A stretch of 64,000 nt of DNA from Macrotis lagotis (lineage: Eukaryota; Chordata; Mammalia; Peramelemorphia; Peramelidae). The first letter of the stretch is position 1; the number at the start of each line of letters is the position of its first letter. Below the pieces are notes generated by a model. The model searched no databases, was not told the origin of the DNA, and saw nothing but the letters and a program-made list of their open reading frames with translations. Below are positions 36,859 to 50,544 of this stretch, one piece after another. The position numbers and the translations under genes were made by a program. Location of the stretch: NCBI RefSeq assembly GCF_037893015.1, contig NC_133660.1:163677728-163741727 (forward strand), given 5' to 3'.

Positions 36859-37960
36859 GGGGGTGGAGCCAGGATGATGACAAGAGCAGATCTTGTCTTA
36901 GGCACTCTCTCATAAAACTTCGAAAGGAAGGACTCTAACTAAACTTTCGAGAGACAGAACTCACAGAGGGACCCGGTGAGGCAGTTCTCCTACTCAAAGT
37001 AACCTGGAAAAGAGCAGAAAGGCTCTGCTCCACAGGTCGGAGGGGTGGCCTGCCAGAGGGGTGGCCCACCAGAGCAAAAGAACTTCAGCCTCCCAGAAGC
37101 AGCCCCAGGGCACTGGGAGCCATGCAGCTCCCAGCAGCTGGGGAGTTTCCTGAGCTACGCCCTGGGGAGCACCAGGCACAAATTGAGAGAACAGTGGGGG
37201 TCCTCTGCCAGAGCGAGCACATGAAGCCCAGCTCTCAGGTCACACAGCAAGCAGCAAGTCCAGATCCATGAAACAGAAGCAGGTGAAGCCCATAAGCAGG
37301 ATCCCCCAGGGCATGAGCCCATTGAACCTAGGTAGGGGAGTGCAGAGCTCTGCCCCTGGAACAGGACTCTGGGGCTTTGACCACATTCAGATCCTGATCG
37401 CAGTCTAGGCTTCCCCATAGAACAGCTGGGCCCCTCCAACCTCAGCCCCGTGGCAGAGGTTGGGCACATATGGTCATTCAAGACCAGGAGGGAGGACAGA
37501 GCCTCACACACTGAGACCCTTGTGGGAGTATCCCAAAATCTCAGGAAGCACCTCCAAAACAGGCTTAGGCTGGGAAAATGAGCATGCAGAGAAAAAAGAG
37601 GAACACCATTCAGAAATATGTTATCTATGATCCCAAGAAGGACCAAAATACTCAGTCTGAAGATGAGGAAGCACAAGCTCCTGCATCTAAAGACTCCAAG
37701 AAAAACAGAAATTGGGCTCAGGCTATGATAGAGCTCAAAAAAGACTTTGAAAATCAAATTAGGGAGTTAGAAGAAAAACTCGGAAAAGAAATGAGAGAGA
37801 TGCAGGAAAAACATGAAAATGATGTCAGCAGCTTAGTCAAGGAAATCCAAAAAAAAAAAATGCTGAAGAAAATAGCATGCTAAAAACCAGCTTAGGTCAA
37901 ATGGTTAAAACAGTTCAAAAAGTTATTGAGGAGAAGAATGCTTTAAAAAGCAAAATTGGT
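36859..37960 (+). mobile_element. L1/half-L1 element copy C: 5' UTR and start of ORF1
   Basis: Starts GGGGTGGAGCCAGGATG, the same 5' end as copy B with likely CpG decay. A leader of about 715 bp follows, then an ATG at about 37578. It breaks off at 37960 in the middle of the ORF1 coiled coil (after ATGCTTTAAAAAGCAAAATT), where an antisense L1 begins. Whether copy C belonged to the composite family or to its autonomous parent cannot be told, because everything downstream is missing. Confidence 0.8.
37578..37960 (+). pseudogene. L1 ORF1 N-terminal part, copy C
   Basis: Starts with MSMQRKKRNTIQKYVIYDPK, then an acidic patch (SEDEEAQAPASKDSKK) and the coiled coil (ELKKDFENQIRELEEKLGKE). The frame is broken by an A-run near 37852, and the element ends at the junction at 37960. 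It preserves the natural start codon that copy A lost. Confidence 0.8.
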
Positions 37961-37964
37961 TTTC

Positions 37965-39130
37965 TTATTTTTTAATCAAATTGACCAGAGGTTTATCAAT
38001 TTTATTGGTTTTTTCATAATACCAACTTTTGGTTTTATTTATAAATTCAATAGTTTTTTTGCTTTTGCTTTTATTAATTTCTCCTTTAATTTTTAGAATT
38101 TCTAATTTGGTATTTAATTGGGGATTTTTTATTTGTTCTTTCTCTAATTTTTTTAGTTGCATGTTTAGTTCATTGATGTCCTCTTTCTCCAATTTATTCA
38201 TGTAAGCATTTAGAGCTATAATATATCTCCTGAGAGTTGCTTTGAATGAATCCCATAGGCTTTGGTATGTTGTTTCATTATTATCATTATGTAGGATAAA
38301 ATGGTTAATTCTTTCTATAATTTGTTTTTTGGTCCACTCATTTTTTAAAATGAGGTTATTCAGGTTCCAATTTGTTCTGGGTCTATATCTCCTTGGCCCA
38401 ATATTGCATATGACTTTTATTGCATTGTGATCTGAGAAAGATGTATTCATTATTTCTGCCTTTCTGCAGTTGATCATTAGGTTTTTATGTCCTAGTAAAT
38501 GGTCAATTTTTCTATAAGTTCCATGTACTGCAGAGAAAAAGGTATATTCCTTTCTATTTCCATTCAATTTCCTCCATAAGTCTACCATATCTAATTTTTC
38601 TAACAATCTATTTACCTCCTTAACTTCTTTCTTGTTTATTTTATGATTCAATTTATCTAGATCTGAAAGTGGGAGGCTGAGATCTCCCACTAGTAGAGTT
38701 TTGCTGTCTATGTCTTCCTGTAGATCTTTCAGCTTCTCCTCTAGGAATTTGGATGTTGTCCCACTGGGTGCATATATATTCAGTATTGAAATAACTTTAT
38801 TGTCTATGATACTTTTTAGGAGGAGAAAGTTTCCTTCCTTATCTCTTTTAATGCTATCTATTTTTTGCTGCTGCTTTGTCTGAGATAAGGATTGCTACCC
38901 CTGCTTTTTTTTTTACTTCAGCTGAAGCAAAATATATTTTTCTCCAACCTTTTTACCTTTACTCTATATGCATCTCTCTTCTTCAAATGAGTTTCTTGTA
39001 AAGCAGCATATTGTAGGATTCTGGTTTTTAATCCACTCTGCTATTCGCTTACTTTTTATGGGAGAGTTCATCCCATTCACTTTCAAAGTTATGATTACTA
39101 ATTCTTTATTGCCCTCCATGCTATCTTCCC
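37965..39130 (-). pseudogene. L1 ORF2 N-terminal part (endonuclease domain), copy D
   Basis: L1 ORF2p nicks target DNA and reverse-transcribes the RNA. The beginning is readable near 39130 (VNGMNSPIKSKRIAEWIKNQ, then PTICC). After stops, a 241-codon frame (38690-37965) carries the later endonuclease motifs: the GDLSLPLSD segment where GDFN is usual, HGTYRKIDHLLGH, and SDHNAI with the catalytic SDH. A linker follows, ending DKPLVNLIKK. There is no reverse transcriptase. Confidence 0.82.
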
Positions 39131-39872
39131 TCTGTTTATATTTTTCCCACTTCCCCCCCTTATCCATATTCCCCAGTACTTTGTTTCTGAATACCACCCC
39201 CCTTCAGTGTGTTTGCCCTCCTATCTCACCCTTCCCCTTTCTTTCCCCTTTCCCTTTTCCCCTTTTCCCTTCCCTTCCTTTTGTTAGTTCCCCTTTTTTC
39301 CTCACTCCCCTTCCCTTTCTCCGCCCCCCTCCCCTTTTCCCCTTTTAATACTTGAAAGGTTAGATGTTTTATAAGTTAATTGAGTATGTGTAGGTTGACT
39401 TTAAGCCAAGTCTGATGAGAAGAAGATTCAGGTGTTTATCCTCTGTTCCCTTCTTCCCCTCTATTACCATAGGTATTTTGTACCTCTTAGTGTAATGAGA
39501 TTTACCCCATTCAATCCTCTCCCTCCTCCCATCTCTTTCCTGTCCCCTCCCTTTTAAGGAGGCAGTGTTTTTTAGATCATTCTATCTGAGTCATAGAAAA
39601 TTCTGAGTGTCTGTCACTTCTAGTTAACTATACTCTATATTAGAGTCTTTCTCCCAAGTGTGGTTAAATTCAGTTATATCCCATTAGATAGCAGTCTCAT
39701 GGTCCATCATTTCTGGCTAGGTATTTTCTCTCTGTTAGAGTTACAATTCTTAACATTTATGAGAATCTTTTTCCCCATGCAGGGATAGAGCCAGTTTCAA
39801 CTTACTGGATAGCAGTTTTTTTTTCCTTTTACCGCTCCCCCCCCCTTTCTTTTTTCTTTTCATGTGTCTCTT

Positions 39873-40028
39873 TTTTTAGGTTTTTTTTTTTTTTGCAAGG
39901 CAGTGGGGTTAAGTGGCTTGCCCAAGGCCACATGGTTAGATAATTATTAAGTGTCTGAGACTGGATTTGAACCCAGGTACTCCTGACTCCAGGGCTGGTG
40001 CTTTATCCACTGTGCCACCTAGCCACCC
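39873..40028 (-). mobile_element. WSINE1-like SINE inside L1 copy D
   Basis: Antisense copy with a perfect 17-bp TSD, CTTTTCATGTGTCTCTT, at 39856-39872 and 40029-40045. It lies at the ORF1 stop codon. Confidence 0.92.
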
Positions 40029-40032
40029 CTTT

Positions 40033-41058
40033 TCATGTGTCTCTTGAACCTCCTGTTTGATGTCCAAATTTTCTATTTAGCTCTGGTCTTTTCATCAGGA
40101 ATTTTTGGAATTCTTCCATTTTGTTAAATGTCCATCTTTTTCCCTGGAAGAGAAGGCTCAGCTTTGCACCATAGTAGATTCTTGGCTGCATTCCAAGCTC
40201 CCTTGCTCTTCAAAATATCTCATTCCAGATCCTTCGATCCCTTAAGATTGATACAGCCAAGTCCTGCATGATCCTTACTGTGACTCCTTGATATTTAAAT
40301 TGTTTCTTTCTGTCTGCTTGCAGGATTTTCTTTTTTAGCTGATAGTTCTGGAATTTGGCCACAACATTCCTTGGTGTTTTCATTTTAGGGTCTTTTTTTG
40401 GAGGGGATCGATGTATTCTTTCAATAACTACTTTGCCCTCTGGTTCCATGATATCAGGGCAGTTTTCCATCACTAGATCCTGTAATATTAAGTCCAGGCT
40501 TTTTTTTCTCTTCAATGTTTTCAAGATGTCCTATAATTCTCAGGCTGCCCCTCCTCAATCTATTCTCTACATCAGTGGTTTTGTTGATGAGGTATTTTAC
40601 ATTTTCTTTAACTGGCTCTTGCTGTCTCATGGAGGCATTAGTTTCTGCAGACTCCATTCTTTTTTTTTTAGGGAGGAGTTTTCTTCATTAACCTTTTGCA
40701 ACTCCTTTTCCAATTGGTCAATTCTAGTTTTGAACGATCTTTCCATTTGACCAATTGAGGTTTTCAGAGAATTATTTTCTTTTTGCATTTGCCCAATTGA
40801 GGATCTGAGAGAATTATTCTCATTTTGTATTTGTCCAATTGTACTTTCTAAGGATTTGTTTTCTTGTTGCAAAGTATTAATTGTCTCTCCCAAATTTTCC
40901 AGTTGATTTTTAATCTCCTTCCTTATTTCTTCAAGGAAGTCTTTCTGTGCTGAAGACCAGATCGTAATCTCCTCAGAAGTTCTAGGTCTTTCTGAGTTAG
41001 GGTCTTTCCCTTTCAAGAATTTTTCTATGGATCCACCTTTTCGCTGACCCTTCTTCAT
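40033..41058 (-). pseudogene. L1 ORF1, copy D
   Basis: ATG at 41058-41056 (MKKGQRKGGSIEKFLKGKD) and a TGA at 40035-40033, about 341 codons, a normal ORF1 length. The coiled coil has three 14-residue repeats around 'IGQM/IGQI + NENNSL'. The RRM region and C-terminal domain follow in two other frames (40657-40454 and 40524-40210), so at least two frameshifts separate them; one lies in an A-run near 40663. Confidence 0.82.
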
Positions 41059-41850
41059 TTTGCCAAGACCTTGAGTTGGGGAGGGGCTGGTTCACAGGCA
41101 CTTGGAATCACTAAAGGCTGTACTCACTGAGTGCAATTTCTCTGGATGGCCAGTAGGAGGTGCTGGTTGCTTTCCCTGTAGTATCTGTGACCTTGATTGA
41201 GGCCTTCTCCCTTTGCTTGAAGGGAGGAGTTGGAGCTATTGAATTCTTTTGCCTTCTATCAATGGTGCTCTTTACCCTGGCCTGAGGTCATTCCTCAGCT
41301 GAGCTGGTTCTTCTGCTCACACACCTGGGCCTGAGGCTGAAGTAGTCTATAATTATTTGTTTCAGGAAGAGGCCTCAGCAGTAATGGAGGTGTGGACTCT
41401 AAGTTCCTCAAACTAGAGGAACCCAGGGTTGGTGTCCGCAGCTCTCCTGCACTAGAACTCTCCCTCCAGCCCTGTCGGCAAGCTCCAGAGGGACAGCACC
41501 AACCCTAGTGCCTCTGCTTCCTATTTGATTCAAGCCCCTGCCGTCTAGCCCCACCACTGATCCAGCAGGTCTGACTCTCAGGCCCTCAGACTTCAGGCTC
41601 CAATTCAGCTGCTAATCTGGCTGATCCGGGGCTGATCCTCCCTCTGAGCCCAGACTCACCCGCCCGAATTCTTCCAAGGCTGTTGCAGGAGACAAATCCT
41701 GAGGTAGATGTTCTTTCTCCTGGCTTTTCTTTCTGGGTTTTGTGGGTTGGATTTCTTTTAAGAGGTTTGTTTCATATGCTAGATGAGGAAAGATCAGGAG
41801 ACTTTAGAACTGTGCCTGTCTTCTCTCCACCATCTTGGCCGGAAGAACAT
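41059..41850 (-). promoter_or_regulatory. L1 5' UTR, copy D
   Basis: GC-rich leader of a different L1 lineage, beginning with the CCAAGATGGTGG motif (an L1 YY1-type start). Promoter function is inferred from family knowledge. Confidence 0.6.
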
Positions 41851-41856
41851 TTTTGT

Positions 41857-44537
<2,681 letters not shown>

Positions 44538-44550
44538 GAAAAGATACAAG
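44538..44550. repeat. TSD of the RBBP4 pseudogene, right copy
   Basis: GAAAAGATACAAG, identical to 41912-41924. Confidence 0.93.
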
Positions 44551-44725
44551 AGAACTTTGCTATTTCCTTCTTCAGTTCAGTTGACTGATGAGGACATCCT
44601 GAGGCAAACAGGATTAAGTGAGTTACTCAGGGTCACAGCTACTAAATATCTGAGGCTGGTTTTGAACTCAGGCATTCCTGATTTTAAACCTGGCAATCTC
44701 TCCACCATATCACCTAGCTGCCCAG
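44551..44725 (-). mobile_element. MAR1-like SINE, right half
   Basis: Continues 41857-41924: GCTATTTCCTTCTTCAGTTC, GATGAGGACATCCTGAGGCA, CACCTAGCTGCCC head. Confidence 0.85.
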
Positions 44726-44904
44726 GAGATAACATGAAAACAGTTAAAAAATGTCATATGTGATCATTTGAGACAGGGGAGAGAGTACTGACAGCCAGGC
44801 AAATTAAAAAAGGCTGCTCCATATACCAAAGGTCATATGAATTCAGGCAAAATGAAGCACTACAATCCAGGGAAACTATATATAAAAATGACAACTTTGA
44901 TATA

Positions 44905-44958
44905 ATGGCGGCTATATGGCATAGAATGTTAAATTTGGAGTCAGAAAGTCCCAAGTTC
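44905..44958 (+). mobile_element. MAR1-like SINE, left part, split
   Basis: GGCGGCTATATGGCATAGAA and TTGGAGTCAGAAAGTCCC, interrupted by the SINE at 44959. It resumes at 45111 and runs to about 45270 (GTAATGGCAAATCACTCTAG, CCAAATGGGGTCATGGAGAG). Confidence 0.8.
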
Positions 44959-45110
44959 GGGGTGGCTAGGTGGCGCAGTGGATAAAGCCCTGGAGTCAGG
45001 AGTACCTGGGTTCAAATCTGGCCTCAGACACTTAATAATCACCTAGCTGTGTGGCCTTGGGCAAGCCACTTAACCCCATTTGCCTTGCAAAAAAACTAAA
45101 AAAAAAAAGA
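44959..45110 (+). mobile_element. WSINE1-like SINE nested in a MAR1-like SINE
   Basis: Sense copy with TSD CCCAAGTTC at 44950-44958 and 45111-45119. Confidence 0.9.
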
Positions 45111-45270
45111 CCCAAGTTCAAATCCAGCCTCAGATACTTGCTAGTTGGGCAAATTACCAAACCCTATTGGCCTCAATTTCCTTACCTGTAATATAAACTG
45201 GAGTAGGTAATGGCAAATCACTCTAGTATGAGAGAATTCCAAATGGGGTCATGGAGAGCTGATCAACAAT

Positions 45271-45875
45271 AACACAATGATGGAAGTTAAAAGATAACAA
45301 GAGCAGCAACAAAAACCCTTGAAACTGAATTTCATGTAAATTATAACCATCAAGTTTGTCTTGGAAAAAAAGAAGGAAAAATTTCACTTTTCTCATTTTA
45401 TCAGGAAAATGGAGGATTATGAGTGCGTGACACTGTATATTTTGTCACACTCAGTTGATGTATTGGTTAGTTTTATGGAATAATAATAATAATAGTTAGC
45501 ATTTTCATAGTGTTACAAGGGTTGCAGAGGGCTCCACAGATAACATCTTATTTTATCTCACAACAATCTTGTGAGGAAACTGAGGCAAATAGAAGCTAGC
45601 TTTTTCTTGCCCAAAGTCATACACAGTTAGTATGAACAAATATCAATGAGATGATTGCTATTCAGTCTATTCAGTTGTGTCCAACTCTTCATGTAGTCAA
45701 AAGAAATACTGGCTGTGTAAAATAAGAGCAACCACACAAGGTTGTTGTGAGATAAAATAACTTATCTGTGAAGCCCTCTGCAACCCTTGCAGCACTATGA
45801 AAATGCTAGCTATTATCATTACACAAAATTAACCAATATAACAATTGAGTATAACAAAATGTGCACTCAATCATT
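45271..45875. other. Intergenic DNA with old SINE pieces
   Basis: 45540-45620 reads as an antisense SINE segment, with a MAR1-like scrap at 45655-45690. 45478-45500 is an AAT run. An old repeat at about 45480-45540 (TAATAGTTAGCATTTTCATA) is echoed in reverse complement at about 45735-45820, a small inverted repeat. Confidence 0.45.
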
Positions 45876-45877
45876 TA

Positions 45878-45967
45878 ACCCTATTTGCCTCAGTTTCCCT
45901 ATCTGTAAAATGAGTTGTATAATGAAATGGCAAACCATTCCAGTATCTCTGACAAGAAAACCCTCCA
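45878..45967 (+). mobile_element. MAR1-like SINE fragment
   Basis: TTTGCCTCAGTTTCCCTATC, ATGGCAAACCATTCCAGTAT, GACAAGAAAACCCTCC. A WSINE1 head follows directly. Confidence 0.7.
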
Positions 45968-46048
45968 GGGGGGCAGCTAGGTGGCATAGTGGATAAAGGA
46001 CCAGCCTTGGAGTCAGGAGTACCTGGGTTCAAATCCGGTCTCAGACTA
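45968..46048 (+). mobile_element. WSINE1-like SINE, 3'-truncated
   Basis: Head and B-box part only (to TCTCAGAC), then a MAR1-type end CTGATAGAACTGAACAACA. It may be a recombinant of two SINEs. Confidence 0.7.
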
Positions 46049-46099
46049 CCAAAGAGTCTGATAGAACTGAACAACAAATTACCTCTTTAATCCAAATCA

Positions 46100-46470
46100 C
46101 TGGATCAGGACTAAGTGATTTGCCCAGGGTCACAAAGATAGAGTCTAAAGCAGGATTTGAAATCAGAAAGTTGAGTCTACCTGATTTTCAGGTCTGACCT
46201 TCTATCCGTTGCACCCCCTAGTGACCCCTAACAAGATAGGTACAGGTTGGTTATTTTTCTAAAAGCAGCCAGATGTCACAGTGGATAGAACACCTGGCTG
46301 GAATAAAGAAAAATAAATCCAGCTTCAGATACTAAATGTATCATTCTCTGTCTACCTCACTTTCCTCATCCAGTGTTGTGAGGATAAAATGAGAAATGGC
46401 AAATGACTTCAGTACCTTTGCCAAGAAAACCCCAAATGGGGTCACAAAGAGGAAAAAACTTAACAACTTA
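46100..46470. mobile_element. MAR1-like SINE pair
   Basis: 46100-46225 is antisense (GATTTGCCCAGGGTCACAAA, TTCTATCCGTTGCACC). 46262-46470 is sense (AGCAGCCAGATGTCACAGTG, AATGACTTCAGTACCTTTGC, CCCCAAATGGGGTCACAAAG). Confidence 0.7.
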
Positions 46471-46659
46471 GGTTCAGATCCAAGTACTCTGCAATATACA
46501 TTCAGCATAAAACTTTTCTTTCCAAGTAGACTGTTAACTCTTTGAGAGTAGGGCTCATGGACCATATTCATTTTTAAACCACCATCCTCCACTGACTTCC
46601 TTCCCCATTACCCAGACTAAACAAGTTCTTGGACACATACAGTAAGGCTGAAAAATACT

Positions 46660-47270
46660 GATTTAAAAAATTTTTTTAAAGATTTTACTTATTTTGAGTT
46701 TTACAATTTTCCTCCTAATCTTAACTTTCCCCTCCCTCCACCCCCTCACAGAAGGCAATTTGCCAATTTGATCCAAATTGAATATGATGAGAGAGAAATC
46801 ATATCCTTTAGGAAGAAACATAGAGTATAAGAAATAGCAAGATCAGACAATAAGATATCAGGGTTTTTTTTCTAAATTAAAGTTAATAGTCCTTGGTCTT
46901 TGTTCAAACTCCACAGTTCTTTCTCTGGATACAGATGGTATTCTCCATTGCAGAGAGCCCCAAATTGTCCCTGATTGTTGCACTGATGGAATGAGCAAGT
47001 CCATCAAGGTTGATCATCACCTCCCATGTTGCTGTTAGGGTGTATAGTGTTTTTCTGGTTCTGCTCATCTCATTCAGCATCAGTTCATGCAAATCCCTCC
47101 AGGCTTCCCTGAATTCCCATCACTCCTGGTTTCTAATAGAACAATAGTGTTCCAAAACATACATATATACCACAGTTTGCTAAGCCATTCCCCAATTGAA
47201 GGACATTTACTTGATTTCCAATTCTTTGCCATCATAAACAGGGCTGCTATGAATAAAAAATACTTATTGA
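46660..47270 (-). mobile_element. L1 ORF2 end and 3' UTR, 5'-truncated, antisense
   Basis: Minus strand: CATAGCAGCCCTGTTTATGA, then AATGGCTTAGCAAACTGTGG, GATGAGCAGAACCAGAAAAA (translating as LNEMSRTRKTLYTLTATWE, within the 46904-47092 frame), 3' UTR and an A-rich end near 46670. Confidence 0.75.
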
Positions 47271-47386
47271 AATATGAATGTCAAATAGCTTTCTGCTGGA
47301 ATGTCACTACATTATTAAAATTTTAAATTTGTCATCAGTGATTTAAAGAATGTAGCCAAAAATATTTTCTTTTAAAATTATTTTTG

Positions 47387-47537
47387 GGGGCGGCTAGGTG
47401 GCGTAGTGGGTAGGGCACTGGCCCTGGAATCATGAGTACCTGAGTTCAAATCTGACCTCAGACTTAATAATTACCTAGCCGTGTGGACTCAGGCAAACCA
47501 CTTTAACCCCATTTGCCTCGCAAAAATCCTAAAAATT
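47387..47537 (+). mobile_element. WSINE1-like SINE
   Basis: Sense copy. AAATTATTTTTGG flanks at 47376 and AAATTATTTTTGG at 47533 form a perfect TSD. Confidence 0.9.
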
Positions 47538-47544
47538 ATTTTTG

Positions 47545-47740
47545 GTGAAATGAATAGAGTGCTGGGCTGGGAGTTCAAATCCAGTTTCAGACAATAGTTA
47601 TATGATCCTGGGCAAATCGCTTAATACTGTTAGCCTCCATTTCCTTATCTATAGCAAAAGAAAATGGCAAACCATTCCAGTGTCTTTGCTAAGAAAACCT
47701 CCAATAAGGTCACAAAGATTCAGACACGACCGAAAAAAGG
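47545..47740 (+). mobile_element. MAR1-like SINE
   Basis: ATCCTGGGCAAATCGCTTAA, TTTCCTTATCTATAGCAAAA, AATGGCAAACCATTCCAGTG, AATAAGGTCACAAAGATTCA. Confidence 0.8.
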
Positions 47741-47922
47741 GCTGAACATGAACAAGTCTATTAGTTGCTGTGACAGAAAATTAGCATGAAGTTAGACATG
47801 GTTGATATGACTGAATAACCATAAAAAGAGAATATAAAATTAGAAAAATGGTGAGAAAGATAACAATTCAGTCTTCCTTGCAGATATAGGAGAGTTCTCA
47901 GACCAAAGCTTAATATCTTCAG

Positions 47923-48079
47923 TTTTTTTTTTTTAGGTTCTTTTGCAAGACAAATGGGGTTAAGTGGCTTGCCTGAGGCCACACGGCTAGGTAATTATTA
48001 AGTGTCTGAGACCGGATTTGAACCCAGGTACTCCTGACTCCAGGGCCAGTGCTTTATCCACTGCGCCACCTAGCCACCC
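47923..48079 (-). mobile_element. WSINE1-like SINE
   Basis: Antisense copy with TATCTTCAGTTTTT on both sides (about 47911 and 48080). Confidence 0.88.
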
Positions 48080-48129
48080 CTATCTTCAGTTTTTAAAAGC
48101 GGTCTTAGGTACTACATTTTATTTTCCTC

Positions 48130-48530
48130 TCTATTTTTTATTTTGATTTGATTCTTTGTTTACAACATGATTAAATATGGATCGTTGTGTAGCAGGGTTA
48201 TACATATATAACCTATATCAGATTGCTTTCTGCCAGAGGGAGGGGAAGGGAGGAAGGGAAAATAATGCAAAACTCAAAACCTAGCAAAAAAAATGATTAT
48301 TGAAAACTATCATTGCAGATAGTTGGAAATATAAATAAATAACATTATTTCCTAAAAAAAAGTAGGAGAGTTCTCAGGGGTAAAACATTAGATTTATTTA
48401 TATATTATGATTTTATTACTCCCCCCATTCTTCCTCTTTTTTCTTAAAAACATTTTTTATTTGGTTATAAAGGAATAGTTATCTGACAGGAATGGGGAAG
48501 GGATAAAAGACAAACTTTTAGTTATTTAAA
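48130..48530 (+). mobile_element. L1 3' UTR fragments
   Basis: 48130-48350: ACATGATTAAATATGGATCG, ACCTATATCAGATTGCTTTC, AATAATGCAAAACTCAAAAC and an A-rich end. 48440-48530 is a second old tail (GGTTATAAAGGAATAGTTAT). Confidence 0.65.
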
Positions 48531-49054
48531 AACAAAAATTATTAATAAGATTTTATTTAAAAAACTGTAAATGAAAACCCTTCTCAGAAACTGAATGTTT
48601 TTCCAAACAGACTTCAACCAAACACTAAAGGATTTCAAACTTGTGTTAATTTGTTTGTCAAGACATCTAGGTAACAAAGATTATAACTGTCAACAAAGGA
48701 CTTTTGAAAGCTCTTAGTTTGACAGACTTTCTCCTTAACACCTATAATGAGTTAAGTAAACACTGTTCAGGGACAGGTCAAATTCTCTTAAGGCTAAAGT
48801 TACTCAAAGTAGAAACTGGAACTGACACATTTATTCAGGTTACCCCATTACTCTTAATAATTGCAATCACTCTGAAGGAAGACAGTTCTGCATCCTAACC
48901 TTTTAGTTACATTTTCATAGCTTCCAAACATGAATATTTAGACCACCGTTTAGAAATACAACCCAGTAACCAAAGTGCAGAGTTATATAAATCCTAAATG
49001 CTTCAAGAAATTCTTGTGGAATTAATATCCTTTAACTCTTTTCTGCTTGGCTTT
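48531..49054. other. Intergenic DNA holding one dispersed repeat
   Basis: 48902-48980 matches 23178-23259 and is listed separately. The rest is unassigned. A 64-codon open frame at 48704-48898 has no recognisable domain. Confidence 0.45.
48902..48980 (+). repeat. Unnamed dispersed repeat, copy 2
   Basis: TTTAGTTACATTTTCATAGC, CTTCCAAACATGA and CCCAGTAACCAAAGTGCAG align with 23178-23259. Confidence 0.5.
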
Positions 49055-49265
49055 ATTGTTGTTATATATGATTTTTTCAATTGTGTACAACTCTCTGTGA
49101 CTCCATATCTTGACAAAGATACTGAAGTGGTTTGTCATTTCCTTCTTCAGAGAAGTAAGTCAGAGGTTACATGACTTGCCCACAGTCACACAATTAGTGA
49201 ATGTCTGATATCAAATTTGAACTCAGGTCTCCCTACCTCCTGACTCCAGGGATCTATTCACTGAC
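49055..49265 (-). mobile_element. MAR1-like SINE
   Basis: Antisense: TTCAATTGTGTACAACTCTC, TTGACAAAGATACTGAAGTG, GACTTGCCCACAGTCACACA. Confidence 0.8.
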
Positions 49266-49329
49266 TTTATACCCCTATAATAAAGAATTCTTTATAAAAA
49301 GGCATAGGAACACTTTAGAACAAATGAAT

Positions 49330-49475
49330 ATTTATTTTTTTTCTTTTTGTTTTTGCAAGGCAATGGGGTTAAGTGACTTGCCTGAGGTCATACAACTAGG
49401 TAATTATTAAGTATTTGAGGATGAATTTGAATTCAGGTCCTCCTGATTCCAGGGTCGATGCTCTAGCTGCCCCAA
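49330..49475 (-). mobile_element. WSINE1-like SINE, diverged
   Basis: Antisense copy; its head is partly deleted (GATGCTCTAGCTGCCCC). Confidence 0.75.
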
Positions 49476-49664
49476 ATAATATTTTTTGGTAATATGTACA
49501 TGGTACTTCCTAAAATACTAAACTTATTGTTCTAATTTTGCTGCCTAATGGTAATGTGCGATTTGAAGAAAAAAGTAAAAAAAAAAGTATAACTTCAAGC
49601 TGGAGTTTTAGAAAATGTGGACACTGAATAATCAACACATTGCATTATAATTTAATTTAATTTA

Positions 49665-49752
49665 ATCTTTTTTTGCAAGGCAATGGGAGTTAAGACTTGT
49701 TTAAGTTCACACAGCTTAGGTGTTTGTGGTCATATTTGAACTGAGGTCTTTT
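49665..49752 (-). mobile_element. WSINE1-like SINE fragment
   Basis: TTTTTGCAAGGCAATGGGAG to TCATATTTGAACTGAGGTCT, with internal loss. Confidence 0.6.
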
Positions 49753-50539
49753 TTTTAAGTTTTTGCATTTATTTAAAAATGTCAGTAGTCTAATAGAGAT
49801 TGACAGTTGCTCATTATACCTAGATAAGAACAAAAAGACCTCATATCTTTAAAGCAGTTTTTGAATAAATCAAAAAACCTTTATTAGAGGCTTACCATTT
49901 GTCAAGTGGTTATGCTAAACTCTACAGATACAAGTGCAAATGTACCAATAGCCCTGGCCCTCTAGTACCATCTGTTCTAAAAGGAAGGAGACCATATACT
50001 TAAAGAATGCTTGTCAGCAACTAGATAGGAATTGGAGGAGGGAGCCTTGGGGATTGATTGACATGACTCATCCAGAAATAGCAGAATTGGTTTGATCTTG
50101 GTTCACTGTCCACTACTGAAGGAGCTGGAGATGAAGAGCAAAGAGCATGATTTGACAGCTAGGACTACAGATGAAGCAAAGAAGAGATGATGCTATAGCT
50201 ATTTGCTACAACAGTAGTAGCAGCAGCAGCAATCTACTAATCTGCCTCCAACCCATTCATTCTCATTCTCACTCCTATTAGAGAGTAATATTATTAAGGA
50301 AAAGAATGAAGGGGGAGGCATTAGAGGATTTAGAATGTGTGAGAATTAATATTGATAATCATATATTATCTGGTCCTAGTTCAAATTCAAGTACAGATCC
50401 CTGCAGGCCACAGATAGACTTAGAAAAACACCAGTTAACATTTACATTTTAATTTTTTTGTTAAACACATCTTAAGGGTCAGCACTCAAGAGTTTCATGG
50501 GTGGAGTTTGGAACCTCTGAAATCCCTTCATTTAAATCA
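49753..50539. other. Intergenic DNA with an ancient repeat
   Basis: 49860-50060 has the old repeat theme (CTTTATTAGAGGCTTACCAT, ACTCTACAGATACAAG). A short CAG/TAG run lies at about 50211-50230. No gene. Confidence 0.4.
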
Positions 50540-50544
50540 CACAA

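Larger units (their letters stand above)
37961..41850 (-). mobile_element. L1 element copy D: 5' UTR, ORF1, N-terminal ORF2 (3' part lost)
   Basis: Minus strand from 41850 (CCGGCCAAGATGGTGGAGAG): a 5' UTR of about 790 bp, ORF1 (41058-40033), inter-ORF spacer, and an ORF2 start with the endonuclease domain running to 37965. The RT and C-terminal regions are missing because the element meets copy C head-on at 37960. Its 5' UTR and ORF1 differ from copies A-C, so it is a different L1 lineage. A SINE at 39873-40028 splits it at the ORF1 stop. Confidence 0.85.
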
